From positions 62,001-126,000 of the forward strand of contig LLEY01000105.1 in assembly GCA_001414485.1 (NCBI GenBank): DNA of 64,000 nucleotides, written 5' to 3'. The translations under genes and the position numbers were made by a program. This DNA comes from Calycina herbarum (taxonomy: Eukaryota > Ascomycota > Leotiomycetes > Helotiales > Pezizellaceae). This document shows, one piece after another, positions 47,077-57,450 of the stretch (position 1 is its first letter; every line of letters starts with the position of its first letter). The notes below the pieces were generated by a model. It was given only the letters and a program-made list of their open reading frames with translations. It was not told the DNA's origin and made no database searches.

Positions 47077-50000
47077 GTTCAGTCGCTATAGCCCTAGTAA
47101 CCCCCGCCGTAGCTAGCCTGAATACTAGTTAAGTTAACGTTGTAGAAACATCTGGAAGTATTACTAGACGAACACCTGCTAGTATACGGTTACCTAGGAA
47201 CGACGATAATATTAGTATACTAGACGCTCTTAAGATTTACAAGGTTAAAGCACTTAAATCTATTAAAGTTAAGATACTAGATACGTATTATAGGAAGTGT
47301 AAGAAACTCGACTTATTCCTTCTCTAAATAGATATCTACTTTAACTTTAATTCTAATAAATTCAAAGGTAATTATAATTTATAAACTATCTTCGCTATCT
47401 TATACCTTAGAGGATCAGCATTAGAATAGGCTTAGCTATATTTAGAGGATTTCTTTAAGAATAGAGATAAAGATAGAAAGATAGAATTAACTAAGATTAT
47501 ATTTAAATCTTAGAGAGGATTTAAAGCAACTATTAGAAAAGTCTTTAAAGACTTTAATATAATCTAAATAGCTATATATAAGCTTTTAGAATTATACTAG
47601 ACTAGATTAGTAATAGATTATATTAATAAGTTCTAATAATATAGAACGAAGTTAGAATAGAATACTATCGCTCTTATAGAACTCTTCTATAGAGGATTAA
47701 AGATATATATTTATAAGGAAATAGCTAAATAGAATATATAGTTTTTAACTATTATAGATATAATTAAGGAAGTTGTTTAGTTAGATAACCGCTTATACGA
47801 ATTTAGAAAGAGTAACCTTAGATATAAGAAGAAGAGTAAAGAGTTAGGAAAGTAGAAGTACTCTTATACTAATAAACATAGTAATAAGGTAAATACTATA
47901 TAATAGAAAACCTTTCTAAAGAAAGAAGGACTTTCTTAGAAGAAGCGAAATCGTTAATATAAGTAGAACTTATATTATAACTATAGCTTTTCTAGTTATA
48001 GAGTAAATAAGTATAGTAAGAAGAAAGACTCTAAAGAAAAGAAATAGATTAATACTACTGTCTAATAATAAGTAGCTTTAACTGATTATATTAAACTTAT
48101 AGATAAGGAACTTAAAGTATAAGAATATAGAACCTAGATTAAGAATAATAAAGGAATTAGTAGTATATAAGATACTAATAATAATAGAGATCTACTTCTT
48201 AAAGAAAATTATAATATATAATTAATAATAGAATCTAAACAACCTCTTTAAACGGAATATAAATCGCTACTATCGACTAGTTCTTTAGAAACATCGGACT
48301 TATTCTCTAGTTTAGAGAGAGAGGTTAGAAATAAGAACTCTAAAGTTAGAGAAACTTAGGCCTTCTTTAGAATATTCGAATAAGGAAATCGATAAGTATA
48401 TATAGATAGTTAGAAGCTAGACTTCTAGAGTTCTTATACTATATAAGGAATTAATCTAACTATCTTAATAATATATATAGTTATAAGAAATAACTCTAAG
48501 ATAATAACTCTAGTTAGCTTAATTACTAGGCGAGAAACTATTAAGAAGAAAGAACCTAAATATAAATAACAACTGATTAAGAAACCTAGCTATTCTAAAA
48601 TAGAGGATATATAGAAAATATATAATATTTTAGAAAAAATAAGTATATAGATATAGTAGGTTCTAATAGGATTCGAAGAGTAGATTAAAACCTCTTTTCT
48701 TAGAATACTACTTAAAGATATTATATTAGAAGAATTTAAATAATATATTATAGTCGTGTTAATTAGAAATAATAGACTAGTATTTAGAAAATATAGTTTA
48801 TCGAAGTTGTTTAGTATATTATTCTAGGAGTAAAGAGAGCTTAATATTACTAGATAAGCTAAAATAGAGCTAGAAGAATTTTACTATTCTATAGTAGAAG
48901 AATTATAGTTTACTAAAACGATTTAGAAAAGAACTATTAAATAGATACGATATAAACTAAGTCTAACTATAGACTAGTTATTATAGAAACGGTTTAAAGG
49001 AATTCTACTAGAATCTACTAGAATAGTAAAATATTACTAGATATATAAGGTAGCTTCCTTAGATAAGGAAGGAGTAGTATTCTTTTCTTAGTCTTAGATT
49101 CGAGTAGTTAAGGAAAAGAATTTAAGAGATTATATATTTAAAGTTTAATATATAAAACCAGAGATAAGTATACTAGAGGCTACTTTAGATTACTTATATA
49201 TAGGAGAACTATAGTTTATAGAAACTATTAAGGATACTAATTATAGATAAGTCTAATATAGATATAAAGACTTACTAAAACGATTTATAGAGAGAACTCT
49301 TAAGACTATAAGAATCCTAGAATATTAATTAGTATACGAGGTAGTATATATAGACTAGGAAAGAATAAGATTCTTTCTATAATATAGAAATAAGAAAAGA
49401 TAAAAATTTAATTAAGAAAATTAATCCTTTAAAGTCTAATATATTAAAGTAAAATTAAATACTACTTTAAGAGAAAGACAGTTAGTAATAACTATAAAAA
49501 TATAAGGAAAGAAGTTATAAGTTATAATAGACTTAGAAGTAATAGATAACTTTATTTCCTTAATAGCTTAAGAGAAGCTAAACGTTCTAATTAAAGGAAT
49601 AAGACTATATTGCTTAAGAGTAGTTAATAGAATAGATGTTATATATTAAAATAGGATTATTAATTAGTAAACTATTCTAATAAGAGTTAATATTAAGAGA
49701 TACTATTTAGATATATAATTCGATATTATTAAAATAGGAAGTAAGAAAGTAATACTTAGTATACTATAGATTTAGGAATATAATCTAGAAATCGACTAGA
49801 AGGCTAGAATAATAACCTTTAGTTAATATAAATATATAGGTTTATATTTATAACTTTAAGGCTAGAATAAGGTTAGCGCTACCTCTTCTAAAGTATTAGA
49901 ACACCTTACCTAAGGTTCTCTACAGATTAGTAAGAAAGCTAATAACAAAATACCTATATAGTATAGAGAATTTACGAAATTATTTAAAGACTTAGAAGAT

Positions 50001-52850
50001 ATATATACTCTTCTTAAATATTAGTTATAGGATTATAAGATTAAATTAATAAAGAGTTATAACCTTAAGAAGTAGAAGCTTCGATTATATAACTAGAATA
50101 ACTTAGCTTTATTAGAAAGTTATATCTAATAAGAAATAAAGAAGAGATATATTTAAAAATCTAAATTACCTATCTCTTTAAATATACTTATTATTAAGAA
50201 AAAGAACGATCTAAACAGATAAGTATATATTAATTATAAAGAATTAAATAATATAACAATTAAGAACGCTTATCTATTACTAACTAGCTAGTACTTATAG
50301 GATAAGTTAAGCTAAGTAAAGAAATTTATAAAATTAGATTAATAGAACGCCTATAGATTAATTAGAATTAAGATAGGCTATGAATAGAAGACTATATTTA
50401 TCTTACTATTAAGACTCTATAAGTATATAGTAATATCTTTTAGTTTAACTAATATACTAGCTACTTATTAAAGATAGAATAATAGTATTCTAGAAGATCT
50501 TCTAAAAGTAACTATAATATATTACCTAGATAATATATCAATTTTCTTAGAAAATCTAGAAGAATATAAAAGCTATGTAAAAGAAGTTTTATAAAAACTT
50601 ACTAAAGTAGACTCTTATCTAAAACTCTTAAAATATAAGTTTAAAGTTAAAAGAACTCTCTTTCTTAAATAGGTATTTAGCCTAGGAAAAATAGAAATAG
50701 ATCTAGAGAAGATCTATATAGTTATTAAATAAGAATTACTAAAAAACGTTAAAGATATATAATCCTTCTTAGGATTTACTAATTTCTATTACTAATTTAT
50801 TAAGAACTATATAAAGATTATAAAACCTATATTAATACTAACTAGAAAAGCTATAATTTTCATCTAGAATAAGAAGGCTAAAAAGGCCTTCTAGGAAATC
50901 AAAAGACAGTTTATAGTAAAACCTATCTTATATAATTTTAATTATAAGAAACTAAGTATAATAGAAATAGACGCCTTAGATATAGTAGTAGACGCTATAT
51001 ATCTATAACTAAATAAAATAGGAAAACGTATACTTATAGTATATTTCTTAAAAACCTTTAATATAGTATAATAGAACTATAGTATTTATAATAAAGAATT
51101 AATAGCTATTGTTCTAGCTCTTAAAGAATAGAGGATTTATCTTTAGAGTATAATATACCTAGTAATAGTACTTACTAATTATCTAAACCTAAAAACATTT
51201 ACTATAACTAAGAAACTCGTTATAAGACACTTAGCTAGGTAGTCTAAAACCTTAGTAGAATTTAAGATAATCATTTAATATCTTAGTAGAATAAGTAACG
51301 CTTAAGCTAATACTCTAAGTCGAAAGCTAGGCTATAAGGAAAATAAAAAATATATTAATATAGTAATATTAAAGTATAATAAAAACAGCGACTTAGTATC
51401 TACTATATATAAGATAGTAGTAATAAATAATATTTAGATAGATAAAATCTAGAGTATATATAAAGGTTATAATTAGTATATAAAAAGGAAATTATAAGTT
51501 CCTAGCTTATATATAAAGGAGTTTATATAAGAATACTATACTACGTCTACTTATAGCTACTAAGGAATTCGTAGAACCCTCTAGTAGATAAGATAATACT
51601 ACTATATTAATCAGTTATCTATAATAGTTAAGGAAGTAATAATAGAATATAATACTTATACTAAGAATAAGGCTTCTTACTATATATCTTATAAATAGAT
51701 AAACACTACTCTAATACTATAAATACCTTAGAAATTAATATCTTAGGATTTTATTATTAAACTACTAAAATCTAAAGATCTAATAATAAGAGTTAAGTAT
51801 AACTTAATCTTAGTTATTATAAAATAACTTATAAAGTATATAATCTTAATACTATATATAAAGTTAAGTATAGCTAAGGAATTAGTATTTATATTCCTTA
51901 GAGAAGTAGTCTTAAAATATAGACTATTAGAAGAAATACTCTCTAATAAAGATAAACTCTTTACTTCTAAATTCTAGATCGCTTTTATAAAACGATTAGA
52001 TATAAAGAGAAAGCTTTTTATAACTTTTTACTCTTAGATAAATAAAGGAAATAAACAGATAAATTAAGTAGTTAAAACATATCTTTATTATTATATAAAC
52101 TACTAGTAAAATAATTAAGTAAAACTACTACTCTTAGTATAGTTTACTTATAATAGTTTAGTAATAGAAATAATACTTATTATACTATTCTATACTAACT
52201 TTAGATATAAATTATTAATATATTAAAAACTACTATCTATAACTATTAATAATTAACTTACTTATATTTAAGTCTTAAAAATTAAAAGTCTATATAAGGA
52301 ACTTATAAAGGATTTATAGTTTATAGTTAAAAGAAATATATACTATTATAATAAACGACGTAGTTAGAAGCTAATACTAAAAGAAGAGAATAAAGTCTAC
52401 TTAGTATAAAAGAATATTAATATAAAAAGACTAAGTAATAAACTAGACTATAAAAAACTTAGACTATTTAAAATTAAATAAGTTAAGAGACCTTTAAATT
52501 ATAAACTAATATTACTAAAGATAATAAACATCTATCTAGTATTTTATATATTCTTACTTAAACTAGTACTACTAGGAGCTCTACTAGCTCTATATATAGA
52601 AATTCAACTAGTAAACTTATATACTAAGTATAAAGTTAAGAGGATTCTTAACTATAAACTTATTAAAAGTTAAGTTAAGTATCTAATTAAATAGTTAGAT
52701 TACTTATACTTAGAAAACACTTAAGAGCTAAGAAGTAATCTTAACTATTACCTAGTAGAACTTTAGAAGTTCTATTAAGAAAACCTAGGTTTACCTATAT
52801 TTTATAGTCTAAAGGAAAAGCTATAAAAAAGGCTAGGTTAAGAACTATCT
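47077..52850 (+). pseudogene. Gypsy-d gag-pol relic
   Basis: Best-readable polyprotein of this family. Gag is at about 47190-48030 with a knuckle relic (YYNYSFSSYRVNKYS, usual CxNCxxxGHxxxxC) near 47970-48015. The protease relic VIIDLEVIDNFIS is near 49520-49560. RT (YINYKELNNITIKNAYLLL) is near 50228-50285 and its YYLDNISIF box near 50520-50548. RNase H (YNKELIAIVLALKEQR) is near 51090-51125, and integrase spans 51550-52300. A chromodomain (YKVKRILNYKLIKSQVKYLIKQLDY) is near 52630-52705, ending with NLGLPIF near 52785. No intact frame. Confidence 0.82.
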
Positions 52851-52854
52851 TAGA

Positions 52855-53250
52855 TTAGGAACTAGTAGGAATAGGCAGGGCTACTAGATAGGTAACCTCT
52901 ACCTCTTACTACTCTTATTCCTCTTTTTCTTTCTCCTTCTTCTCTTTCTTTTCTATCTTCTTAGTAATATTAAGTTTATTAAGAAAATAAAGCCTTTAAT
53001 AAGACATCTTACGTCGTCTTTCTTTAAGAAAGGCCTTCTACTTTTATAACTATAGAATCTTCGCTATCGCCTTCTTCTTCTCTCTCTCTAGCTTCTTCTC
53101 TTATCTTTTAATAAAGGTTTAGTTATTAGTATAGAGAACGTTCTTCTCTTAAGTATTATTAGTTCTATTATATTTTAGCTTTAACTAAATATATTTAAAA
53201 TATTAAAAAGATTAAGAGATATTAATAAAATATCTATACTTTTAAGAAGT
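52855..53250 (-). pseudogene. Antisense coiled-coil ORF of Gypsy-d, degraded
   Basis: Third copy of the antisense ORF. Near 53045-52910 the minus strand reads AFLKERRRKMSY, LNKLNITKKIEKKEKKEKEKEE, aligning with RFLIERE...NLQELNKADEKERTEKEKEE of copy b. More diverged and shorter than in b and c. Confidence 0.45.
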
Positions 53251-53436
53251 ATAGTAAGAATATAGTAATATTTTATTATAAACTATTTTAATACTTTTTA
53301 TAAAAAGTATTTATTCTTCTTTCTTCTTTTATATAAGGTAGGATATAATAGAAAGGAAAGGATACTACTAATACTCTAACTGAGTTTCTTAGCTTATACT
53401 TAAGTATAAGGATATACTAGGCTAAGAAGAGGATAG

Positions 53437-53882
53437 TATTATAAATCACGTTATATATAATAAGTAGTCTAGACAGCGTTCTAATAAGATAAGACATAAT
53501 ATCTAGGAAATAGAAAGTAATATAGAAGAGAATTAGTAATATAAAGGTATTTAGGTATTCTAGGATCTTACTATTAGATAACTATTAGTAGTTATATAAT
53601 AGATCCCCTTAGATCTCTTAAGAGATCTAGAAGAATCTAGGGATCTAGGCTTATATAGGGATCTAGGTAGTACGAGAGGTTCTATATATACTAGCACGTC
53701 TGCTGTTAGATAGAAGCTTCGTACTTAACTTTAGTTATTAATCTTATTATCTTGTTTACTATCTTTGATATAAGTAACGAGTTTACTTCTAAGTAAACAA
53801 CCTGGCGCATCTGTACTTCTTACCTGCATACCAACCTTCGAGACTTAGTCATCTTTGTTTAGTTCGTTTGAGTTTCGTTACA
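53437..53882 (+). repeat. 3' LTR of Gypsy-d (446 bp)
   Basis: Partner of 39343-39788 with the same palindrome (53611-53628). Its last 120 bp keep CA and TG dinucleotides (CCTGGCGCATCTG, ACCTGCATACC), unlike all other LTR copies. RIP therefore fades toward the right edge of the repeat block. Confidence 0.85.
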
Positions 53883-54600
53883 TCGTCGTCGTTGTAGTAC
53901 GACCGTGGAACTGGCGATAAGGCTAGGAAAGCAGAGTTTTTACAACAGCGACAACAACAACAAAACTAATACGAAGACCTTATCTATAATCACTACACCA
54001 CCTCTTAAGCTATATCTAAACGAAGTATTATAAGAAGATATAACCAACGCGGCAGACGAGACTTAGACGGACGGGAGGCGCTATTTAAGAGCGTCTATAA
54101 CTTATTTTATAACGAATTTAAGTCGAGGATAAGGTAAAGGTTATATAAGACTAATTTACAGATTATAATAATAATATATAGTATATTCTACCGAAGGCTC
54201 GATAAGCGTAAGACCTCGACCCCGGGGTAGGTGCCTCGTCCCCACCTACTGCTAGAAGGGTAGTAAAGAGGGTATTCGGAGTATACGTGTCTAAGAGGGA
54301 GAAACTCTGTCGAGGCGTCTTATACCCTGATTTGGGAGGGACTACTTACCTCTCCCCTAGGATAGAGAGAACAACGCTCGAAGGCACACGTATGTTAGAG
54401 GAGGAAATCACAAATACAAGATAGAGGGATTGGTTAGTAGCAGGTAGGAATAAGAGAGAAGCGTCAGACAACAGCAGGCTTGTTCAATAGAGGAATAGGC
54501 ACTCTATATTTAGATACGGCTTTTAAAGCGTATAAAGGTGCCTTTTTTAGCCGTCGAACGGATAGTAGAGATCCGTAGAGACAGAGAGGAGTGTTACGCC
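53883..54600. other. Transition zone, unclassified, partly RIP-mutated
   Basis: Mixed composition between the transposon block and the gene region. It has a CAACAACAA stretch near 53950, a GC-rich segment near 54200-54260 (CCCCGGGGTAGGTG), and many stops. I recognise no gene or named repeat. It may be older LINE or host sequence. Confidence 0.4.
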
Positions 54601-54796
54601 GGTTACGGAAGAGCGTGAACAGCTACCTAGACAAACCTTAGAGCTGAGGAGGAGGGCAGGATGTTATAAGGCTACTTTGACTCGTCTCTGGAGCTCATTT
54701 TTACCTATATCTTAAACAAATGACCAGTAGAAGTACTGCTTGCTCTTAGAGCATGGCCTACGGCCTACGCAGCGTAAGAATCATAATAATATAACC
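54600..54796 (+). mobile_element. LINE 3'-end remnant
   Basis: CTTAGAGCATGGCCTACGG...GCAGCGTAAGAATCATAATAATA (54754-54796) matches the 3' end of the 5.2-kb LINE (reverse complement of 5938-5985), including the AAT-rich tail. The similarity extends weakly to about 54700. It is less mutated by RIP than the long copy and marks the last repeat before host genes. Confidence 0.65.
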
Positions 54797-55283
54797 TATT
54801 TAACTCTTATTAACTTTAAGCTAACTTATTAGACCTCTCGGGCTTCTGCTCTGCTATATGAAAATTGTACCCCTCCTCAAATAAACCCAAATTTATTTTT
54901 CCCCCTCAACCAAGACCAGTAGCTCTAGAACAGCATCTAGATTCCTTCATACTTGAAATCTCAAACAGAAAGGGAAAACGCCGATTTTTCTGCGCAATAT
55001 GTATTGGAACCTAGAAATCATCAATACACCCAGTTTGCCGTAAAAGAAACCTACCACAGTCCAAGTACAATGCTTGCTACATAAAAAAAAAAAAAAAAAG
55101 CCATATTTCATTGCATGCTCCTCATGATTCCCTGACAAAATCAGGTCCAAATCCCAAACGCCTGCCTCTTTGTGGGTATATAACAGTCCTCTCAACCAGT
55201 CGCCACCGTGCCCGTGTCTTCGTCTCCCAATGACTTTCCCAAATATCACGATGTCATCCAAATATATTCTCTCCAACACCCCC
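54797..55283. other. Intergenic region and 3' flank of the Mhf1 gene
   Basis: Normal base composition begins at about 54850. It contains a run of 17 A at 55083-55099 and pyrimidine-rich sequence near 55290-55370 that belongs to the gene end. The open frame on the minus strand at 54947-55309 is not convincing as a gene: it has no family resemblance and overlaps the Mhf1 C-terminal exon. Confidence 0.5.
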
Positions 55284-55771
55284 TCATTTCCTCCCCCTCC
55301 CTCTCGCAACAGCCTTCCCCTTCCCCCTCATCCCCTTCTCCTTCTCCCTATCCTTCACAGCCGTATGACTCGCCTCTTCTTTCTCAATAAACTCCCGAAT
55401 CATATCATGCAAAGCATCATTCCTCCTCGTAACAAGAAGCACATCATCCGTATTAACCGTCGTTCTTCCCGCGTGTTGGGCGAAGGATTCGAGGTCTTGG
55501 GCTACGTTTTCTATCCATTGTTAGTTTTATTCATGATGGATGATGGAATTAAGATTTTGTCATACTGATTTGTTCCCAGGCCATTTCTGTTAGGGCGCCG
55601 ATGAATTGGGGTGTTGCGCTCGTATTTAGACGCAGGCTTTCTTCTTCGACGATTTTTCCGACTGCGAACCAGAGGGAGGCTTTGAGGCGCTAGGAGGGTT
55701 AGCTTGGGGTTTTGTAGGAGGATGGGAGGGGATCGCACATCGGTTGTTTCTCCGTCCATTGGTTCTGCCAT
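55284..55771 (-). CDS. mhf1: CENP-S/Mhf1 histone-fold protein (3 exons)
   Basis: Exons (minus strand) 55771-55739, 55689-55566 and 55510-55284; introns of 49 and 55 nt. The introns end in CTAAC branch sites followed by TAG, and the second starts GTATGA; the first starts with a weaker GTGCGA. The spliced product has 127 residues. It starts MAEPMDGETTD and continues RLKASLWFAVGKIVEEE, TPQFIGALTEMAWEQI, HAGRTTVNTDDVLLVTRRNDAL and a Lys/Arg-rich tail. These are the hallmark blocks of CENP-S (MHF1): a histone fold (residues about 12-95) that pairs with CENP-X/MHF2, binds branched DNA with FANCM-type helicases and joins the CENP-T-W complex at kinetochores. Divergent from the PGA2 gene. Splice sites are read from sequence; total length is an exact multiple of three. 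Confidence 0.9.
55511..55565 (-). other. Intron 2 of mhf1
   Basis: 55 nt, GTATGA...ACTAACAATGGATAG on the minus strand. It joins ...AWEQI to KNVAQDLESFA, the expected histone-fold continuation. Confidence 0.85.
55690..55738 (-). other. Intron 1 of mhf1
   Basis: 49 nt, GTGCGA...GCTAACCCTCCTAG on the minus strand. Without its removal the frame has a stop immediately before the RLKASLWF block. Confidence 0.78.
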
Positions 55772-56092
55772 TTTGTAGGATGGGTTTGTTGTGTCAAAGC
55801 ATTGTTGTAAAGGTTGTACTAGCTCTAAGTCGCGCGAGTCTAAAGTGCTTGTAGGAGGAAGACGCGTTTGCCGAGCTATTCCCGGATAGTGGAGTTCGGG
55901 TCTTCGTGGGCCCTTATCGAAACCAATATTTGTTTTGGTGACGGATCTTTTTTAAATCACTCATCACAACCTTCTCCCCAAAACAAAAACCAGAATTCTC
56001 TTCCTTCTCTTCTTAGTCACTCCCTTTTTGTACCAACAATTTCAAAACACATTTAATTACCACTTCCTCGCCCTCTACAACAATCCGCGAAC
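55772..56092. promoter_or_regulatory. Shared intergenic promoter region of mhf1 and PGA2 genes
   Basis: 321 bp between two divergent start codons. It contains CT/CA-rich stretches just upstream of the PGA2 start (55960-56085), common in fungal 5' leaders. No specific factor site is claimed. A short ORF at 55868-56056 has no support. Confidence 0.6.
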
Positions 56093-56605
56093 ATGGACAT
56101 CGACATGGACAGCATCTACGAGTTCTTCACCCACTACGGCGGCAACTTCGTCCGCAACATGATAGCCACAGTCGACGGCATGACCTACATCAAATACATC
56201 CGCCTAATCGCAATCGTCGGCGCCTACGCCCTCCTCCGACCCTACATCATCAAACTAGGCGCAAAGATGCAAACCAAGGAGCACGAGAAGGAGATTGATA
56301 CCGAAGAGCTGTTAGGTCCCCAGGCGAAGCTATCCCCCAATATGCTGCGCGGATATGGAGGAAAGGAGATTGAGATTGAGGAGAGTGAGAGCGAGGCGGA
56401 GGGAGATGCTACCGGTTCGAATTGGGGGAAGAAGGCGAGGAAGAGACAGCGCGCGCATGATAAGAAGCTTTTGGCGGAGGTCGAGGAGAGGAGACGACAG
56501 TTGCAGGAGGATGATGAGGATAAGGATATTGAGGAGTATCTGATTGATGGCAAGGATATTCGGGATCACCTAGTCGATTATGAGGAGGGGGTAGATGGGT
56601 GGTAG
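56093..56605 (+). CDS. pga2: PGA2-family ER trafficking protein
   Basis: Single exon, 170 residues, ATG in good context (AACATGG). The N-terminus is followed by a hydrophobic segment at residues about 35-54 (IKYIRLIAIVGAYALLRPYI), a single likely membrane anchor. A charged cytosolic part follows, with an acidic stretch, a Lys/Arg-rich WGKKARKRQR box, a predicted coiled coil (RAHDKKLLAEVEERRRQ) and an acidic C-terminus ending DYEEGVDGW. This layout matches the Pga2 family (Trafficking_PGA2). In yeast Pga2 is an essential ER/nuclear-envelope protein affecting maturation of Gas1 and alkaline phosphatase. The upstream neighbour mhf1 is divergent. Assignment rests on layout and motif memory, not on a search. 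Confidence 0.85.
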   Translation: MDIDMDSIYEFFTHYGGNFVRNMIATVDGMTYIKYIRLIAIVGAYALLRPYIIKLGAKMQTKEHEKEIDTEELLGPQAKLSPNMLRGYGGKEIEIEESESEAEGDATGSNWGKKARKRQRAHDKKLLAEVEERRRQLQEDDEDKDIEEYLIDGKDIRDHLVDYEEGVDGW

Positions 56606-57450
56606 AGGGAGGTTCTGTTTCCTTTTCGTAAACCCAATTTCCCCACCAAAACAAAGGAAAATTTTGGGCCCACCGAAATTATGCAACTATCCGAAGACGA
56701 ATAATACAACCATTTCCAGTTCTTTGACATGCGCGAGTTCCAGACAATATTGCTAGACAATTCTAGACTCCGAAACTCGCTTGAATTTTCATACAAATGC
56801 ACAAATGGCAGCAATTGATTTGACAAACCCTCAGAGGAAGGCAGTGTCGATCACCTTTGGTGCAGGCGAGTCTCCAGGGACAGACAAATACTAATTCGTT
56901 GGGGCAACTTCCGGGGCTAGACACTGCAGACACTAGTGAATTTATACCGAATCGCCTTATTCGTTTTAACGGGTTCTATATGCATGCAAAGGGAATCTTA
57001 TGCAAGCCTGCGCCTCCATGATGACTGCTTCAGTCATATCATACGAATACTTGGATACTTGTGGGCTCCACCGCTCTTTTGTGGATCTTTTACTGCTTCG
57101 ATCGCTCTTCAAAAATCCAGTCTACTCGAGTACACTGCTTCCAAATCCCCGTTGAGTTGTGATTGCCGATTGCCGATTGCCCAGGCGAGTGACGAAAGGT
57201 GGAGGTGACATTGAGTTGAGGGGCAATCGGTGCCGCCGCATTTTCACCAACAGGCCTGCCATAACAACTGCGCAAAGCCACCAATACGAAGGGAAGAACC
57301 ACCAACATATTCGCCCCTCCATAAAGCTCATGATGTGAAAGAGGCCAGAGAATCTATTTATGATCGAGTAGTAGTTTTAGCTTGGACGTGGAAAAGCCTT
57401 GGGAAGGTTTGTTCACGCATACATACTACTTTCCAACCTTCGACCGAGTC
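56606..57450. other. Intergenic: PGA2 3' flank and 5' flank of the Cys-rich gene
   Basis: Several short open frames on both strands overlap each other without codon bias or homology. No tRNA or repeat seen. It probably contains the 3' UTR of PGA2 and the promoter and 5' UTR of the gene starting at 57451. Confidence 0.6.

Larger units (their letters stand above)
39343..53882 (+). mobile_element. Gypsy-d chromovirus, interrupted by Gypsy-c
   Basis: Host element of the nest: 5' LTR 39343-39788, first 25 internal bases, then the inserted element c, then internal sequence 47077-53436 and 3' LTR 53437-53882. The two outer LTRs share a U3 subtype that element c lacks. Outer flanks are TTATC (39338-39342) and TCGTC (53883-53887), which differ by two transitions and could be a RIP-altered 5-bp duplication. 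Same family as b and c. Confidence 0.85.

Noticed and set aside
39343..53882. Tandem duplication of one retroelement sharing a middle LTR
   Set aside because: LTR subtypes alternate outer/inner and a 5-bp GTTTA/GTTCA duplication flanks element c, which supports nesting.
1..53882. Giant cargo-carrying element (Starship-type) or other large mobile unit
   Set aside because: No tyrosine-recombinase captain gene, no cargo genes and no common outer boundaries were seen; ordinary nested elements explain the block.
54947..55309. 120-codon minus-strand frame next to mhf1
   Set aside because: Includes a poly-Phe run encoded by the 17-A tract and overlaps the mhf1 terminal exon in another frame; no family resemblance.
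56242..56654. Several open frames on both strands within the PGA2 gene
   Set aside because: Frame shadows of the 170-residue gene; low complexity caused by its acidic and basic stretches.
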